Notes under the pieces: model-generated
Told to the model about the DNA's origin: nothing
The model's database searches: none
Seen by the model: only the letters and a program-made list of their open reading frames with translations
Position numbers and translations under genes: made by a program
In this document: positions 6,527-15,612 of the stretch, in pieces
Layout: each line of letters begins with the position of its first letter
How positions within the stretch are numbered: the first letter of the stretch is position 1
Assembly: GCA_000433755.1 (NCBI GenBank)
Contig: FR891267.1
Span: 54,970 to 76,435, forward strand
Direction: 5' to 3'
DNA: 21,466 nucleotides
Source: Clostridium sp. CAG:465
GTDB taxonomy: Bacteria; Bacillota; Clostridia; TANB77; CAG-465

Positions 6527-8002
6527 ATGCTTTTACAATATTTAATTGAAAATCTTACTACAAATGAAGTAATTGGAACAACTAATGTTGAAATAGGAAA
6601 AGTAGAATATGACTCTAAAAAAATAGAAAAAAAAGATGTATTTGTTGCAGTTAAGGGATATGAAAAAGATGGAAATGATTATATAGATGAGGCCATTGGT
6701 AATGGAGCAATTTGTGTAATTGTTGAAAATGATATAGATACATCAAAATATCTTGATAAAGGTATAACGATAATTAAAGTTGAAAATTCAAGAATTGCAC
6801 TTGCTGTTGTTGCAAGTACATATTATGATAATCCATCTAGTAAATTAAAAATGATTGGAATAACAGGTACAAAAGGAAAAACAACAACTGCATATATGAT
6901 AAGAGATATAATGAATGCTTCTGGTAAAAAGACAGGTATGATTGGTACAATATATAACACATATGGTAATAAACAAATTGAAGCAACAAGAACATCACCA
7001 GAATCACTTGATTTGCAAAAACTATTAAGAGATATGGTAGATAGTGGTATGGAATATGTTGTTATGGAAGTAAGTTCACATGCATTATCACTTGATAGAG
7101 TATATGGTATACATTTTTTTGTAAGTGTTTTTACAAATTTATCAGAAGATCATTTAGATTTTCATAAAACAATGGATAGTTACCTAATGGCAAAGAAAAA
7201 ATTATTTGATATATCAGATCTTGCAATTGTAAATGGTGATGATATATATGCACCAAAATTAATAAAGATGCTAACATGTAAACATGCAACATTTGGACTT
7301 GATAATCAAGTAAATCTTACTGCAACGGATCTTAGAATCAATGCAGATTATGTTGAATTTAAAATGTATGTAAATAAAATGCTTGAAACTATACATGTTA
7401 ATATACCAGGAAAATATACAATATATAACAGTTTAGCTGCAATAGCAGTATGTAGTTTATTTAATTGTCAAATGGATGCTATTTTACTTGCTCTTGCAAA
7501 TGTAAAGGTACCTGGTAGAAGTGAGATAGTACCTATTAACAAAACATTTACTGTAATGATTGATTATGCACATACACCATCTAGTTTGGAAGCAATACTT
7601 AGTGCTGTAAAAAAACATGCTAAGGGCAGAATTATATGTGTCTTTGGATGTGGAGGTAATAGAGATGTACCAAAACGTGCAATAATGGGTGAGATTGCAG
7701 GAAGACTTGCAGACTTTACGGTTATTACTACAGATAATCCAAGAAATGAATCACCTTCTAAGATTATGCAAGATATAGAAGAAGGAATGAAAAAGACAAA
7801 GGGATTATATAAATGTATAGAAAATAGAAAAGAAGCTATTAAATTTGCAATGAGAATAGCTTGGAAAAATGATATAATAATACTTGCTGGCAAGGGACAT
7901 GAAACATATCAAATACTTAAAAATAACAAAAAAATTCATTTTGATGAAAGAGAAGTTGTAAAATCTCTTGCAGAAAGTATGCCAGATAAAAACATAGAAT
8001 AA
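6527..8002 (+). CDS. murE: UDP-MurNAc-L-Ala-D-Glu:meso-diaminopimelate ligase MurE
   Basis: 491 aa cytosolic Mur ligase that adds the third residue of the stem peptide using ATP. Domain 1 (1-95) binds UDP. The central ATPase domain has the P-loop GITGTKGKTTTAYM (Lys-Thr at about 117-119), MEVSSHALSLDR (180-191), and YLMAKKKLF around the expected carbamylated lysine near 223. The C-terminal domain carries DNPR at 403-406, the motif of enzymes selecting meso-diaminopimelate rather than lysine. The ORGANISM'S peptidoglycan is therefore predicted to be mDAP-type. GGGAGG precedes the ATG. It is the first gene of a tightly spaced run of seven genes (murE to sbp, gaps of 9-25 nt) with no terminator seen until 13446. 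murF, usually adjacent, is absent. Confidence 0.97.
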   Translation: MLLQYLIENLTTNEVIGTTNVEIGKVEYDSKKIEKKDVFVAVKGYEKDGNDYIDEAIGNGAICVIVENDIDTSKYLDKGITIIKVENSRIALAVVASTYYDNPSSKLKMIGITGTKGKTTTAYMIRDIMNASGKKTGMIGTIYNTYGNKQIEATRTSPESLDLQKLLRDMVDSGMEYVVMEVSSHALSLDRVYGIHFFVSVFTNLSEDHLDFHKTMDSYLMAKKKLFDISDLAIVNGDDIYAPKLIKMLTCKHATFGLDNQVNLTATDLRINADYVEFKMYVNKMLETIHVNIPGKYTIYNSLAAIAVCSLFNCQMDAILLALANVKVPGRSEIVPINKTFTVMIDYAHTPSSLEAILSAVKKHAKGRIICVFGCGGNRDVPKRAIMGEIAGRLADFTVITTDNPRNESPSKIMQDIEEGMKKTKGLYKCIENRKEAIKFAMRIAWKNDIIILAGKGHETYQILKNNKKIHFDEREVVKSLAESMPDKNIE

Positions 8003-8027
8003 GAATAAAGAAGGAGAAAGAAAACTT

Positions 8028-8981
8028 ATGAATACACAAACATTAAATTTAATTGTAGCTTTCGTTGCTACCTTTGTTGTTGGACTTTTTGTAATGCCAA
8101 TACTAAAAAAATTTAAGGTAGGTCAGGTCGTAAGGAATGATGGACCAAAAGAACATTTAAAAAAGCAGGGAACACCAACAATGGGTGGAATTATTATGCT
8201 TATCGTATTAGTTGTAATACTTGCAATAAATTCAATAAAATACCCAACATTAATTCTTGCTATAATATCAATACTTGGATTTGGTTTAGTTGGATTTATA
8301 GATGATTACAAGAAATTAGTTAAGAAAAATACTAAGGGCCTTTCTCCTCTTAAAAAAATATTTGGACTTGTGCTTGTAACTGCTATATTTATTTTCATGT
8401 ATCTTAAGGTTTTTAAACTAGGTACAGATATAACACTTCCATTTATTAGTAGTCCAATTACTTTATCAGTTGGAGCGTTTATAATATTTATAGCATTTAT
8501 ACTTATAGGTACAAGTAATGCAGTAAACTTAACAGATGGCCTAGACGGGCTTGCATCAGGAGTTGTTGCAATAATAATGACATTTTTTACAATAGTTGCT
8601 GTAAAAAATTCAAATACAGAGATGATAATTCTTGGGGCTTCAAGTGTTGGAACATGTCTTGCATTTTTATTATTTAATTTTCATCCGGCAAAAGTATTTA
8701 TGGGAGACACAGGTTCTCTTGCACTTGGTGGTGCAGTAGCTGCAATTGCAATTATGATGAAAATGGAAGTATATCTTGCAATAGTTGCATTTGTTTGTAT
8801 AATAGATACTTTATCAGTTATATTACAAGTTACTTATTTTAAACTAACTAAAGGAAAGAGAATATTTAAGATGGCTCCTTTCCATCATCATTTAGAACTG
8901 TCTGGAATGAAAGAAACTAAAGTTGTAATTTTATTTTGGGTTATAACTGCTATATTATGTTTTGTAGCGTATATGGTATAA
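8028..8981 (+). CDS. mraY: Phospho-MurNAc-pentapeptide transferase MraY
   Basis: 317 aa integral membrane enzyme that transfers phospho-MurNAc-pentapeptide to undecaprenyl phosphate, making lipid I on the inner face of the membrane. About ten hydrophobic segments are visible. Family motifs: GTPTMGG (48-54), the catalytic Asp pair in DDYKK (92-96), NLTDGLDGLA (167-176), FMGDTGSLALGG (224-235) and PFHHHLE (284-290) on the cytoplasmic loop. GAAGGAGA lies upstream of the ATG. It lies 25 nt after murE and 11 nt before the SEDS gene. In most related clusters murD follows mraY; here it does not. Confidence 0.97.
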   Translation: MNTQTLNLIVAFVATFVVGLFVMPILKKFKVGQVVRNDGPKEHLKKQGTPTMGGIIMLIVLVVILAINSIKYPTLILAIISILGFGLVGFIDDYKKLVKKNTKGLSPLKKIFGLVLVTAIFIFMYLKVFKLGTDITLPFISSPITLSVGAFIIFIAFILIGTSNAVNLTDGLDGLASGVVAIIMTFFTIVAVKNSNTEMIILGASSVGTCLAFLLFNFHPAKVFMGDTGSLALGGAVAAIAIMMKMEVYLAIVAFVCIIDTLSVILQVTYFKLTKGKRIFKMAPFHHHLELSGMKETKVVILFWVITAILCFVAYMV

Positions 8982-8992
8982 GTAGGTGAAAA

Positions 8993-10165
8993 ATGAAAAA
9001 ATTAAAATTAATTACTGATGGATCTGAAAATAACGAAAAAGATACTAAAAATAATTTGGATTTTGGTATGCTTATAACTATAATTATACTTCTTTGTGCA
9101 GGTATAGTTATGGTTGCATCAGCAAGCTCATATTATGCACTTAGTAACTATAACAATAGTAATTATTTTTTAGTAAGACAACTTTTCTTTGGAATTATTG
9201 GATTTATTTTTATGATAATAATTTCAAATATTGATTATAAAAGGTATAAAAAATGGGGATATTTATTTTATATAATATGTCTTGTACTTTTAGTTTTAGT
9301 TTTAACACCTCTTGGTCAAACAAGAAATGGAGCTAAAAGATGGCTGGGCTTTGGTGCTCTTGTTTTTCAACCATCTGAGATAATGAAAATAGGATTAGTT
9401 ATTGGAATGTCAACATATTTGTCATTAAATTACAAGAAACTAAATTCTTTTAAAGGATATATAATACCAATTTTAATGCTACTTTTAGTTGTAATAGTAA
9501 TGTTTATGCAAAAGCACCTTAGTGGTACAATAGTAATGTTTGTTGCAGCTTGCTCTATAATATTTGTAAGTGGTATAAAAGTAAAAGCAAGATATATCAT
9601 AGCAGGAATAATAGCTGCAGCCGCTATGCTCGCAGTATTTATATTCATGCCAAGTGGTGATTCAACGGAATCTGGTGGCTCTTTTAGACTTGATAGAATA
9701 GTTTCATTTTTAAATCCTGAAGAGGATATAAAAGGTGGAAATTGGCAAGCAGCCCAAAGTTTATATGCTATTGGTTCAGGTGGAATTTTTGGAAGAGGAC
9801 TTGGACAGAGTAGGCAAAAATATTTATGGCTTCCAGAAGCCCAAAATGATTTTATATTCTCAGTTTTAGGTGAAGAATTAGGGCTTGTTGGAACAGTTAC
9901 AGTGCTTGCATTATTTTCATTTTTTATATATAGAGGATATAGAATTGCTATAACGGCAAGGGATATGTATGGCTCTTTACTTGCAACTGGTATTACAAGT
10001 GCGTTTGCATTGCAAATTTTGGTAAATATAGCTGTTGTTACATGTACAGTACCTGTAACTGGTATGCCACTTCCTTTCTTTAGTTATGGTGGAACAGCTT
10101 TATTTATAAATTTATGTGCAATGGGAATACTTCTTAATATATCAAGAACTTGTAGAAAAAATTAA
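8993..10165 (+). CDS. ftsW: SEDS peptidoglycan polymerase (FtsW/SpoVE)
   Basis: 390 aa, about ten transmembrane segments. SEDS proteins polymerise lipid II into glycan strands and work in a complex with a class B PBP, here probably the gene at 4260. Signatures: RNGAKRWLGFG..FQPSEIMKIG (111-133), GRGLGQSRQKYLWLPEAQNDFIF (267-289) with the conserved catalytic Asp at 286, and PFFSYGGTALFINLCAMG (361-378). A hydrophilic N-terminal tail of about 24 residues precedes the first helix. AGGTGA is 5 nt before the ATG. FtsW (division) and SpoVE (spore cortex) cannot be told apart by eye. The place between mraY and murG is standard for either. Confidence 0.94.
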   Translation: MKKLKLITDGSENNEKDTKNNLDFGMLITIIILLCAGIVMVASASSYYALSNYNNSNYFLVRQLFFGIIGFIFMIIISNIDYKRYKKWGYLFYIICLVLLVLVLTPLGQTRNGAKRWLGFGALVFQPSEIMKIGLVIGMSTYLSLNYKKLNSFKGYIIPILMLLLVVIVMFMQKHLSGTIVMFVAACSIIFVSGIKVKARYIIAGIIAAAAMLAVFIFMPSGDSTESGGSFRLDRIVSFLNPEEDIKGGNWQAAQSLYAIGSGGIFGRGLGQSRQKYLWLPEAQNDFIFSVLGEELGLVGTVTVLALFSFFIYRGYRIAITARDMYGSLLATGITSAFALQILVNIAVVTCTVPVTGMPLPFFSYGGTALFINLCAMGILLNISRTCRKN

Positions 10166-10185
10166 TAAAAAGAGAGGAATTATTT

Positions 10186-11310
10186 ATGAAAGTTATTTTT
10201 GCGTGTGCTGGAACAGGTGGACATATAAATCCTGCAATTGCTATAGCAGGAATTATACTAAAGAACAAACCTGATACTGAAGTCCTATTTATTGGAACTA
10301 AGACAGGTCTTGAAAATGAACTAGTAAAAAAATCTGGATTTGAAATAAAGCATATAAGGACAGGAAAACTTATTAGGAGTTTAACTTTTAAAAATATAAA
10401 AGCAGTAACTGAAACATATAAAGGAATTTCTGATAGTGTAAAAATAATAAAAGAATTTAAACCTGATCTAGTTATAGGGACTGGAGGATATATCTGTGGC
10501 CCTGTAATGCTTGCTGCTAAAAAATGTAAAGTTCCGTATGTTTTGCATGAAAGTAATGCATTTCCTGGAATTTCAGTAAAACTTCTCGCTAAAAAGGCAG
10601 ATAAAGTTATGGTTGGATTTTCTGATGCAAAAACTAGATTAAAAAGAAAAGATAATGTTGTATATACTGGAACTCCAGCAAAATTTAGCAGAGAAGATAT
10701 AAATAATTTAGATAGAGATAGATGTAAAAAAGAGCTTGGATTTGATAAGATAGATAAAAAGATTGTTTTAGTTACAGGTGGAAGTCAAGGTGCAATGAAA
10801 TTTAATCAAATTGTCTTTGATATGGTAGTAGAGAAATTAAGTGAAGAATTTTTTGTAATACTTGTTGCTGGAAACAAAAATTATGATGATATAATAGAAA
10901 AGAAGAAACGAGTTGAAAAAGATAAAAATATTAAACTTGACGATTATATAAAAATTGAAAAGTTTGTATTTGATATGCCAAAAATGTATAAAATTGCGGA
11001 TATATGTATAACTAGATCTGGTGCAATGACTATTACAGAACTTGAAATAGCCTCTAAACCTTCTATTCTTATACCACTTCCAAGTGCGGCTGAAAATCAT
11101 CAGTATTATAACGCTAAAGTATTATCTGATGCTCATGCTGGAATTATTATAGAACAAAAAGACCTTACTACTACTCTTTTATATAATAAAATAATATACA
11201 TGTTAGATGAAAAAATAATTAATATGATGTCGGAAAATTCGTCTAAACTTGTTTTAAATGGAGTAGATAATAAAATATATAAATGTATATCTGAGGTAAT
11301 AAAAAAGTAG
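10186..11310 (+). CDS. murG: Undecaprenyl-PP-MurNAc-pentapeptide:UDP-GlcNAc transferase MurG
   Basis: 374 aa, GT28-type glycosyltransferase bound to the inner face of the membrane. It adds GlcNAc to lipid I to give lipid II. The N-terminal Gly-rich acceptor loop ACAGTGGHINPAIAIA (7-22) and a second Gly-rich loop IGTGGYICGPVMLAAKK are clear, as is the HESNAFPG segment. The C-terminal donor domain has VTGGSQGAMKFNQ and TRSGAMTITELEIASKPSI, followed by PLPSAAENHQYYNA, which binds UDP-GlcNAc in the family. RBS AGAGAGG. The gap to the SEDS gene is 20 nt and to the FtsQ-like gene 9 nt. Confidence 0.97.
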   Translation: MKVIFACAGTGGHINPAIAIAGIILKNKPDTEVLFIGTKTGLENELVKKSGFEIKHIRTGKLIRSLTFKNIKAVTETYKGISDSVKIIKEFKPDLVIGTGGYICGPVMLAAKKCKVPYVLHESNAFPGISVKLLAKKADKVMVGFSDAKTRLKRKDNVVYTGTPAKFSREDINNLDRDRCKKELGFDKIDKKIVLVTGGSQGAMKFNQIVFDMVVEKLSEEFFVILVAGNKNYDDIIEKKKRVEKDKNIKLDDYIKIEKFVFDMPKMYKIADICITRSGAMTITELEIASKPSILIPLPSAAENHQYYNAKVLSDAHAGIIIEQKDLTTTLLYNKIIYMLDEKIINMMSENSSKLVLNGVDNKIYKCISEVIKK

Positions 11311-11319
11311 GTGTAATAT

Positions 11320-12177
11320 ATGGAAAAAAATACAAAAAGATCTACTAATGTATCAAATAAAAAAAGTGGGACAAGTAATAGCAAAAAAAAATCAAATAAT
11401 GGAAGTAATATACAATATTCAGGAAAAGTAACTGTAAAAGAAAGAAAGAAAAAAAGAAAAGTAGCTAGAATAATTTTTTTCTTTGTAATTTTTGGAGCTA
11501 TGATTGCTGGGGTATATTTGTTACTTACTCTTAAAGCTTTTAATTTAGAAAATGTTGAATTAAATGAAACTATGAAATACTCTAAAGAAGATATTGTAAA
11601 TAAAGCAGGAATTGAAGTTGGAAAAAATATTTTTATTGAATATTTTACAAGTGATAAAAAAGCTGTTACTACTCTTCCATATGTCGAAAGTATAAAACTC
11701 AAATTAAAGCTTCCAAATGAAATTAAAATTGATGTTGTGGAAAGAACTTCAAAATATTTTGCATACGATAAGGATAATAACAAATTTTTCTCACTTAGTG
11801 ATGATGGATATATATTAGAAGAGGTTGATATTAGTAGCAAAAAAAATGATGAAATATTACTTACAGGAGTTACTTTTGATGATGAGGTAATGCTTGGTAA
11901 AAAAATAAATGATACAGATTTGTCAAAAATTGAGATATATAAAAAGATAGAGAAAGAATTTAAAAAAGATGAAATAAGTGGAAAAATAACAAAGGTAAGT
12001 TTTGAAAATTCCTTGACAACCATAACAATAAATGATAAACTAAACATAATTTTTCCAAATGATACTGATTTAGAGTATAAAATGGTATTTTTAAAAACAA
12101 TACTTAAAAGTATTGCAGAAGATAGTGTAGGCGTTATAGATATGACAAAAACAAGGCCTACATATTCGAGTTTTTAA
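11320..12177 (+). CDS. ftsQ: FtsQ/DivIB-type division protein with POTRA domain
   Basis: 285 aa bitopic protein. Residues 1-47 are a very Lys/Ser/Asn-rich cytoplasmic tail, 48-70 a transmembrane helix (ARIIFFFVIFGAMIAGVYLLL), then a POTRA domain of about 70 residues starting at FNLENVELNETMKYSKEDIVNKAG, and a beta domain to about 270. The family binds FtsL and FtsB/DivIC and links them to the septal synthase. The POTRA start (F.L..VE......S.EDI...AGI..GKNIF) is typical. AGTAGGTG lies before the ATG. Position after murG and before DUF881 matches Clostridia. The divergent middle leaves little more to read. Confidence 0.92.
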   Translation: MEKNTKRSTNVSNKKSGTSNSKKKSNNGSNIQYSGKVTVKERKKKRKVARIIFFFVIFGAMIAGVYLLLTLKAFNLENVELNETMKYSKEDIVNKAGIEVGKNIFIEYFTSDKKAVTTLPYVESIKLKLKLPNEIKIDVVERTSKYFAYDKDNNKFFSLSDDGYILEEVDISSKKNDEILLTGVTFDDEVMLGKKINDTDLSKIEIYKKIEKEFKKDEISGKITKVSFENSLTTITINDKLNIIFPNDTDLEYKMVFLKTILKSIAEDSVGVIDMTKTRPTYSSF

Positions 12178-12193
12178 GGAGGATGTGAATTAA

Positions 12194-12976
12194 TTGACAG
12201 AAAATAAAAAAAATGTAAAAAAGAATAATAAGTTTTTTAATACTTTAAAAAGCTTTTGTAAAAAATATTCAGTAGCTACTTATGTATGCATAGGTATTGC
12301 TTTGTTCTTTTTAAGTTTGATGTTAGTTGCACAAATGAAAACAATAAGCAATACTGAAGAGGTATTGCAAGGAAAAAGGGAAGCTCAACTTTCTGATGAA
12401 TTAGTTAATTTGCAAAGGAATTATAATGAATTAAAAAGCAAATATGATGAAAGTCAAAAGGTTGTTGAAGAATATCAAAATAGTTCATCTACAAATAATA
12501 GCTTAATTGCTTCAATGAAAAACCAAATTGATTATTTAAGCTTGCTATCAGGGACTACAGATGTAAAAGGTGAAGGTGTTATAATTACTCTAAGTGATGG
12601 CGAAACACCTAGTGACACATCAACAAGAACAGATACATTAGTACATGATAGTGATGTGCTTACAGTGGTTAATGAATTAAAAGCTGCAGGAGCAGAAGCT
12701 ATAAGTGTAAATGGTCAAAGAATAATCTCTACATCTGCGATCAGATGTGTTGGACCTGTTATTCAAGTTAATTATCAAAAGGTGGCAGCACCATTTGAAA
12801 TAAAAGCAATAGGAAATGCACAATATTTAGAAAGTGCAATGAATATAAAAAATGGTGTAGTTGATATGCTAAAGCAATTGGGTGTAGGGGTATCTATGAC
12901 CAGAGAAAAAGAAGTAAATATTCCTAAGTATGAGGGAAATCTTACTTTTAAAACTGCAGTTACTGTAAATAAATAA
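12194..12976 (+). CDS. DUF881 membrane protein (YlxW/YlxX-like)
   Basis: 260 aa. Residues 1-26 are a basic cytoplasmic tail, 27-48 a transmembrane helix, 52-115 a coiled coil (QLSDELVNLQRNYNELKSKY region), and 118-258 the DUF881 domain with VKGEGVIITLSDGETP, LVHDSDVLTVVNELKAAGAEAISVNGQRI and ALRCVGPVI-like TSAIRCVGPVIQVN. The start is TTG: AAGGAGG (12176-12182) is well placed before it and no ATG occurs near. It is a conserved division-cluster protein in Firmicutes, always near sbp, with no biochemical function that I know of. Many relatives carry two tandem DUF881 genes here, this one a single copy. Confidence 0.9.
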   Translation: MTENKKNVKKNNKFFNTLKSFCKKYSVATYVCIGIALFFLSLMLVAQMKTISNTEEVLQGKREAQLSDELVNLQRNYNELKSKYDESQKVVEEYQNSSSTNNSLIASMKNQIDYLSLLSGTTDVKGEGVIITLSDGETPSDTSTRTDTLVHDSDVLTVVNELKAAGAEAISVNGQRIISTSAIRCVGPVIQVNYQKVAAPFEIKAIGNAQYLESAMNIKNGVVDMLKQLGVGVSMTREKEVNIPKYEGNLTFKTAVTVNK

Positions 12977-12988
12977 AGGAGTTATGAT

Positions 12989-13411
12989 ATGATAGGTATA
13001 TTAATACTTTTACTATTTGTAATAGCAGGTATTTTAACAGGACTTAATGTTATTGTTCCATATTCATTTTCACAATATATTGCTGTTGCAATACTTGCTT
13101 GCCTTGATTCTGTTTTTGGGGCTTTTTCTGCAAATATAGAAAAGAAATTTAAGATGAATGTATTTTTAACAGGCTTTTTTGGAAATTCTTTGATAGCTAT
13201 ATTTTTAGTTTATATAGGAACAAAGCTAAATTTAGATTTATATCTTGGAGCAGTCATTGTATTCACTGGAAGATTACTTAATAACTTTACTGTGATAAGA
13301 CATGAAGCTCTAGGAAAATTCGATGAAAATAAAGGTAGATTTAAACTTAATAAAAATAATATAAAATTTTCTAAAAAGCAAAAAGGCAATAAGGAAAATA
13401 ATAATAAATAA
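12989..13411 (+). CDS. sbp: Small basic protein Sbp (DUF1290)
   Basis: 140 aa with four hydrophobic segments (about 1-20, 26-44, 57-75, 82-96) and a basic Lys/Asn-rich C-terminal tail of about 40 residues. The stretches PYSFSQYIAVAILACLDSVF and TGRLLNNFTVIRHEAL match my memory of the Sbp family found next to DUF881 genes and ftsZ in Firmicutes. Function unknown. The gap to the DUF881 gene is 12 nt with AAGGAG before the ATG. It ends the seven-gene unit: a terminator follows at 13446. ftsZ and ftsA, which often come next, are absent. Confidence 0.88.
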   Translation: MIGILILLLFVIAGILTGLNVIVPYSFSQYIAVAILACLDSVFGAFSANIEKKFKMNVFLTGFFGNSLIAIFLVYIGTKLNLDLYLGAVIVFTGRLLNNFTVIRHEALGKFDENKGRFKLNKNNIKFSKKQKGNKENNNK

Positions 13412-13445
13412 TAATTGCTATTATTAATGATAAATAATTTATTTT

Positions 13446-13482
13446 TCCTCAGTTGATTATATTTCAACTGAGGATACTTTTT
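13446..13482 (+). terminator. Intrinsic terminator at the end of the dcw unit
   Basis: A perfect 11-bp stem, TCCTCAGTTGA (13446-13456) with TCAACTGAGGA (13464-13474), has a 7-nt loop. TACTTTTT follows. It lies 35 nt after the sbp stop codon. Confidence 0.88.
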
Positions 13483-13517
13483 GTGTCATAATAAATGTGA
13501 AAAAATTATCATAAATG

Positions 13518-13546
13518 TTGTTATTAAAAATTCAATATGGTATAAT
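13518..13546 (+). promoter_or_regulatory. Promoter of the MOP flippase gene
   Basis: TTGTTA (13518-13523), 17-bp spacer, TATAAT (13541-13546), with extended TG at 13538-13539. Expected start is near 13552. Confidence 0.65.
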
Positions 13547-13586
13547 TGATATGTTGATTAATATAGTTTAAAGAGGAAGTGATTTT

Positions 13587-15188
13587 TTGGCAGTAAAAAA
13601 ACAAAGCTTTATGAATGGGGTACTTGTAATAATGGTATCTCAAATTTTGATAAAAGTTTTTGGATTTATATATAGAGTAATACTTACAAATTTTAAACAA
13701 TTTTCAGATACAGGAAATAGTTATTATGGATCAGGCTTTACTGTTTATACTTTAATACTTGCAGTAGCCACAATGGGAATTCCAAATACAATATCAAAAC
13801 TTGTATCAGAAAAAATAGCTATAGGGGATAAAAGAGGAGCACATAGAATTTTTAGAACAGCAATGTATGTATTTACTTTTGTAGGTGTTATGTTTGCTCT
13901 TATGCTTTTCTTTGGCGCTGGATTTATATCAAACACAATTTTATCAAATCCAGGTGTAAAATATACACTTATGGCTCTTGCACCAGCAATTATATTTGTT
14001 GCTATGTCTGCTGTATTAAGAGGATATTTTGTTGGAATGGGTAACATGATGGAGTATAGTAAGGCCCAAATTATTGAACAAATTGTAAACAGTGCTTTTT
14101 CAATTATATTTGTTGTAATGTTACTTGGTAAAACACCAGAAATTATGGCAGCTGGTTCTACGCTTGCTACTACAGTTGCAGCTTCAACAGCATTCTTTTA
14201 TATGTTAACATATTATAACAGAAATAAAAAAGATATATGGAAGGATATAGAAAAATCTGAGAAGTTTGCAATAACACCTAGAAAAACAATTGTAAAAAAA
14301 TTGATTTCATATGTTATTCCAATATCATTTGGTAGTGTTGTTGTTGCTCTTTCAAATGTTATTGATACAGTAACTGTTATGAATGGGTTACAAAGTTTTG
14401 GACTAACATTAGAAGAAGCAAATAGGCAAAATGGAATTTTACTTGGAAAGGTGGATATATTAATGTCTGTTCCATTGTCTATAAATGTGGCATTTTCAGT
14501 TGCATTAGTGCCATTTATATCTAGTGCAATGGCTAAGAAAAATAAAGAGGCTGCAGTTAATAAAATTAATTTTTCACTTAAAACTTCAGTTCTTATAGCA
14601 TTGCCATGTGCTGCTGGTATGTTCTTACTTGCTAATAATATTTTTGCACTTATATTTCCAAATGCAACAGAAGGGGCATGGCTTTTACAAATACAATGTT
14701 GGGTATTAGTGTTTTCTGTTGTGGCACAAACTATATATGGTTCACTTCAGGGACTAGGAAAATTGTATGTGCCGGGAATTTGTCTACTTAGTGGAGCAAT
14801 TGTAAAATATATTTTAAATGTTATATTTATTCCTAAGTATGGTATAGTTGTTCCAACAATTACAACCATAATTTACCAGGCTATAACATGTACACTTTCA
14901 TTTATAATTTTATTTAAAACTTTAAAAAAAGTTCCTAATATGAAAGAGATATTAATTAAACCAGTGTTTGCCACATTTTTAATGGCAATATGCACTTTTC
15001 TTTGTAATAAAGGACTTGGTTACATAAATACGCCAACATCACTAAACACTATACTTACTATATTGCTTGCAATCACTTCATATGCCTTTATTTTGATTAA
15101 GTTTAATATATTAAGTGATGAGGAAATTATGCAACTTCCTTATGGAAACAAAATATGTAAAATCATTGATAAAAAGAAAAAAAAGTAG
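13587..15188 (+). CDS. MOP-superfamily lipid-linked oligosaccharide flippase (MurJ/YtgP/SpoVB-like)
   Basis: 533 aa, about fourteen transmembrane segments, the normal size of the polysaccharide-transporter (PST/MVF) branch. The N-terminus (KKQSFMNGVLVIMVSQILIK) and the segments MGIPNTISKLVSEKIAIGD and VLRGYFVGMGNMMEYSKAQIIEQ are typical of SpoVB/YtgP proteins. Members flip lipid II or related carriers. Location directly after the lipid II genes and its own promoter make a lipid II flippase role likely, but a spore-specific or polysaccharide role cannot be excluded. The TTG start is supported by AGAGGAAGTGA just upstream and by the lack of an ATG before residue 9 (MNGV). The C-terminal tail is Lys-rich. 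No terminator lies before HU. Confidence 0.88.
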   Translation: MAVKKQSFMNGVLVIMVSQILIKVFGFIYRVILTNFKQFSDTGNSYYGSGFTVYTLILAVATMGIPNTISKLVSEKIAIGDKRGAHRIFRTAMYVFTFVGVMFALMLFFGAGFISNTILSNPGVKYTLMALAPAIIFVAMSAVLRGYFVGMGNMMEYSKAQIIEQIVNSAFSIIFVVMLLGKTPEIMAAGSTLATTVAASTAFFYMLTYYNRNKKDIWKDIEKSEKFAITPRKTIVKKLISYVIPISFGSVVVALSNVIDTVTVMNGLQSFGLTLEEANRQNGILLGKVDILMSVPLSINVAFSVALVPFISSAMAKKNKEAAVNKINFSLKTSVLIALPCAAGMFLLANNIFALIFPNATEGAWLLQIQCWVLVFSVVAQTIYGSLQGLGKLYVPGICLLSGAIVKYILNVIFIPKYGIVVPTITTIIYQAITCTLSFIILFKTLKKVPNMKEILIKPVFATFLMAICTFLCNKGLGYINTPTSLNTILTILLAITSYAFILIKFNILSDEEIMQLPYGNKICKIIDKKKKK

Positions 15189-15207
15189 AAAAAATGTAAA
15201 AAAAGTG

Positions 15208-15236
15208 TTGACAATAGCCTATGTTTGTAGTATATT
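15208..15236 (+). promoter_or_regulatory. HU gene promoter
   Basis: TTGACA (15208-15213), a perfect -35 box, 17-bp spacer, TATATT (15231-15236). This is the best -35 in the window, in line with the high expression expected of HU. Expected start is near 15242, with GTAGGAGGG between it and the ATG. Confidence 0.8.
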
Positions 15237-15262
15237 GTACTTGTAAGTAGGAGGGATTTATA

Positions 15263-15541
15263 ATGAATAAAGCTGAATTAATCGCTAAAATTGCTGAAGA
15301 AAGCAAATTAACAAAAAAAGCTGCTGAAGCTGCTTTAGATGCTTTCGTTGTAAGTGTTGAAAGTGCACTTAAAAATGGTGAAAAAGTTCAATTAGTAGGA
15401 TTCGGTACTTTCGAAGTAAGACAAAGAGCTGCTAGAAAAGGAAGAAACCCACAAACTAAATCTGAAATCAAAATACCAGCTTCTAAAGCTCCAGTTTTCA
15501 AAGCTGGAAAAGCTTTAAAAGATCTAGTAAACAAAAAGTAA
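15263..15541 (+). CDS. hup: DNA-binding protein HU
   Basis: 92 aa, standard HU length. The histone-like protein forms dimers that bend and wrap DNA. MNKAELIAKIAEESKLTKKAAEAALDAF is the helical N-terminal body, GFGTFEVRQRAARKGRNPQT leads to the DNA-gripping beta arm with the conserved RNPQ at about 62-65, and FKAGKALKDLVN is the C-terminal helix. Codon choice differs from its neighbours: more GCT, TTC and ATC, few runs of rare codons, as expected for a highly expressed gene. It has its own near-consensus promoter and terminator. Confidence 0.98.
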   Translation: MNKAELIAKIAEESKLTKKAAEAALDAFVVSVESALKNGEKVQLVGFGTFEVRQRAARKGRNPQTKSEIKIPASKAPVFKAGKALKDLVNKK

Positions 15542-15559
15542 TTTTAGTTTGTTTAAATA

Positions 15560-15591
15560 AAGAACCAGATTTTATTATCTGGTTCTTTTCT
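15560..15591. terminator. Bidirectional terminator between HU and mscL
   Basis: A perfect 11-bp stem AAGAACCAGAT (15560-15570) / ATCTGGTTCTT (15577-15587) with loop TTTATT. TTTTC follows on the plus strand. On the minus strand the stem is followed by a T-rich TTATTTAAAC. The two genes converge here, so one hairpin plausibly serves both. Confidence 0.85.
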
Positions 15592-15612
15592 GCAAGTAAT
15601 AGGTTTAATTTA

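Noticed and set aside
11133..12047. Long minus-strand frame (304 codons) under the FtsQ and MurG genes
   Set aside because: It is antisense to two well-identified genes. Its Ser/Phe/Leu-rich composition is the complement of Lys/Glu/Asn codons, and it lacks any recognisable domain.
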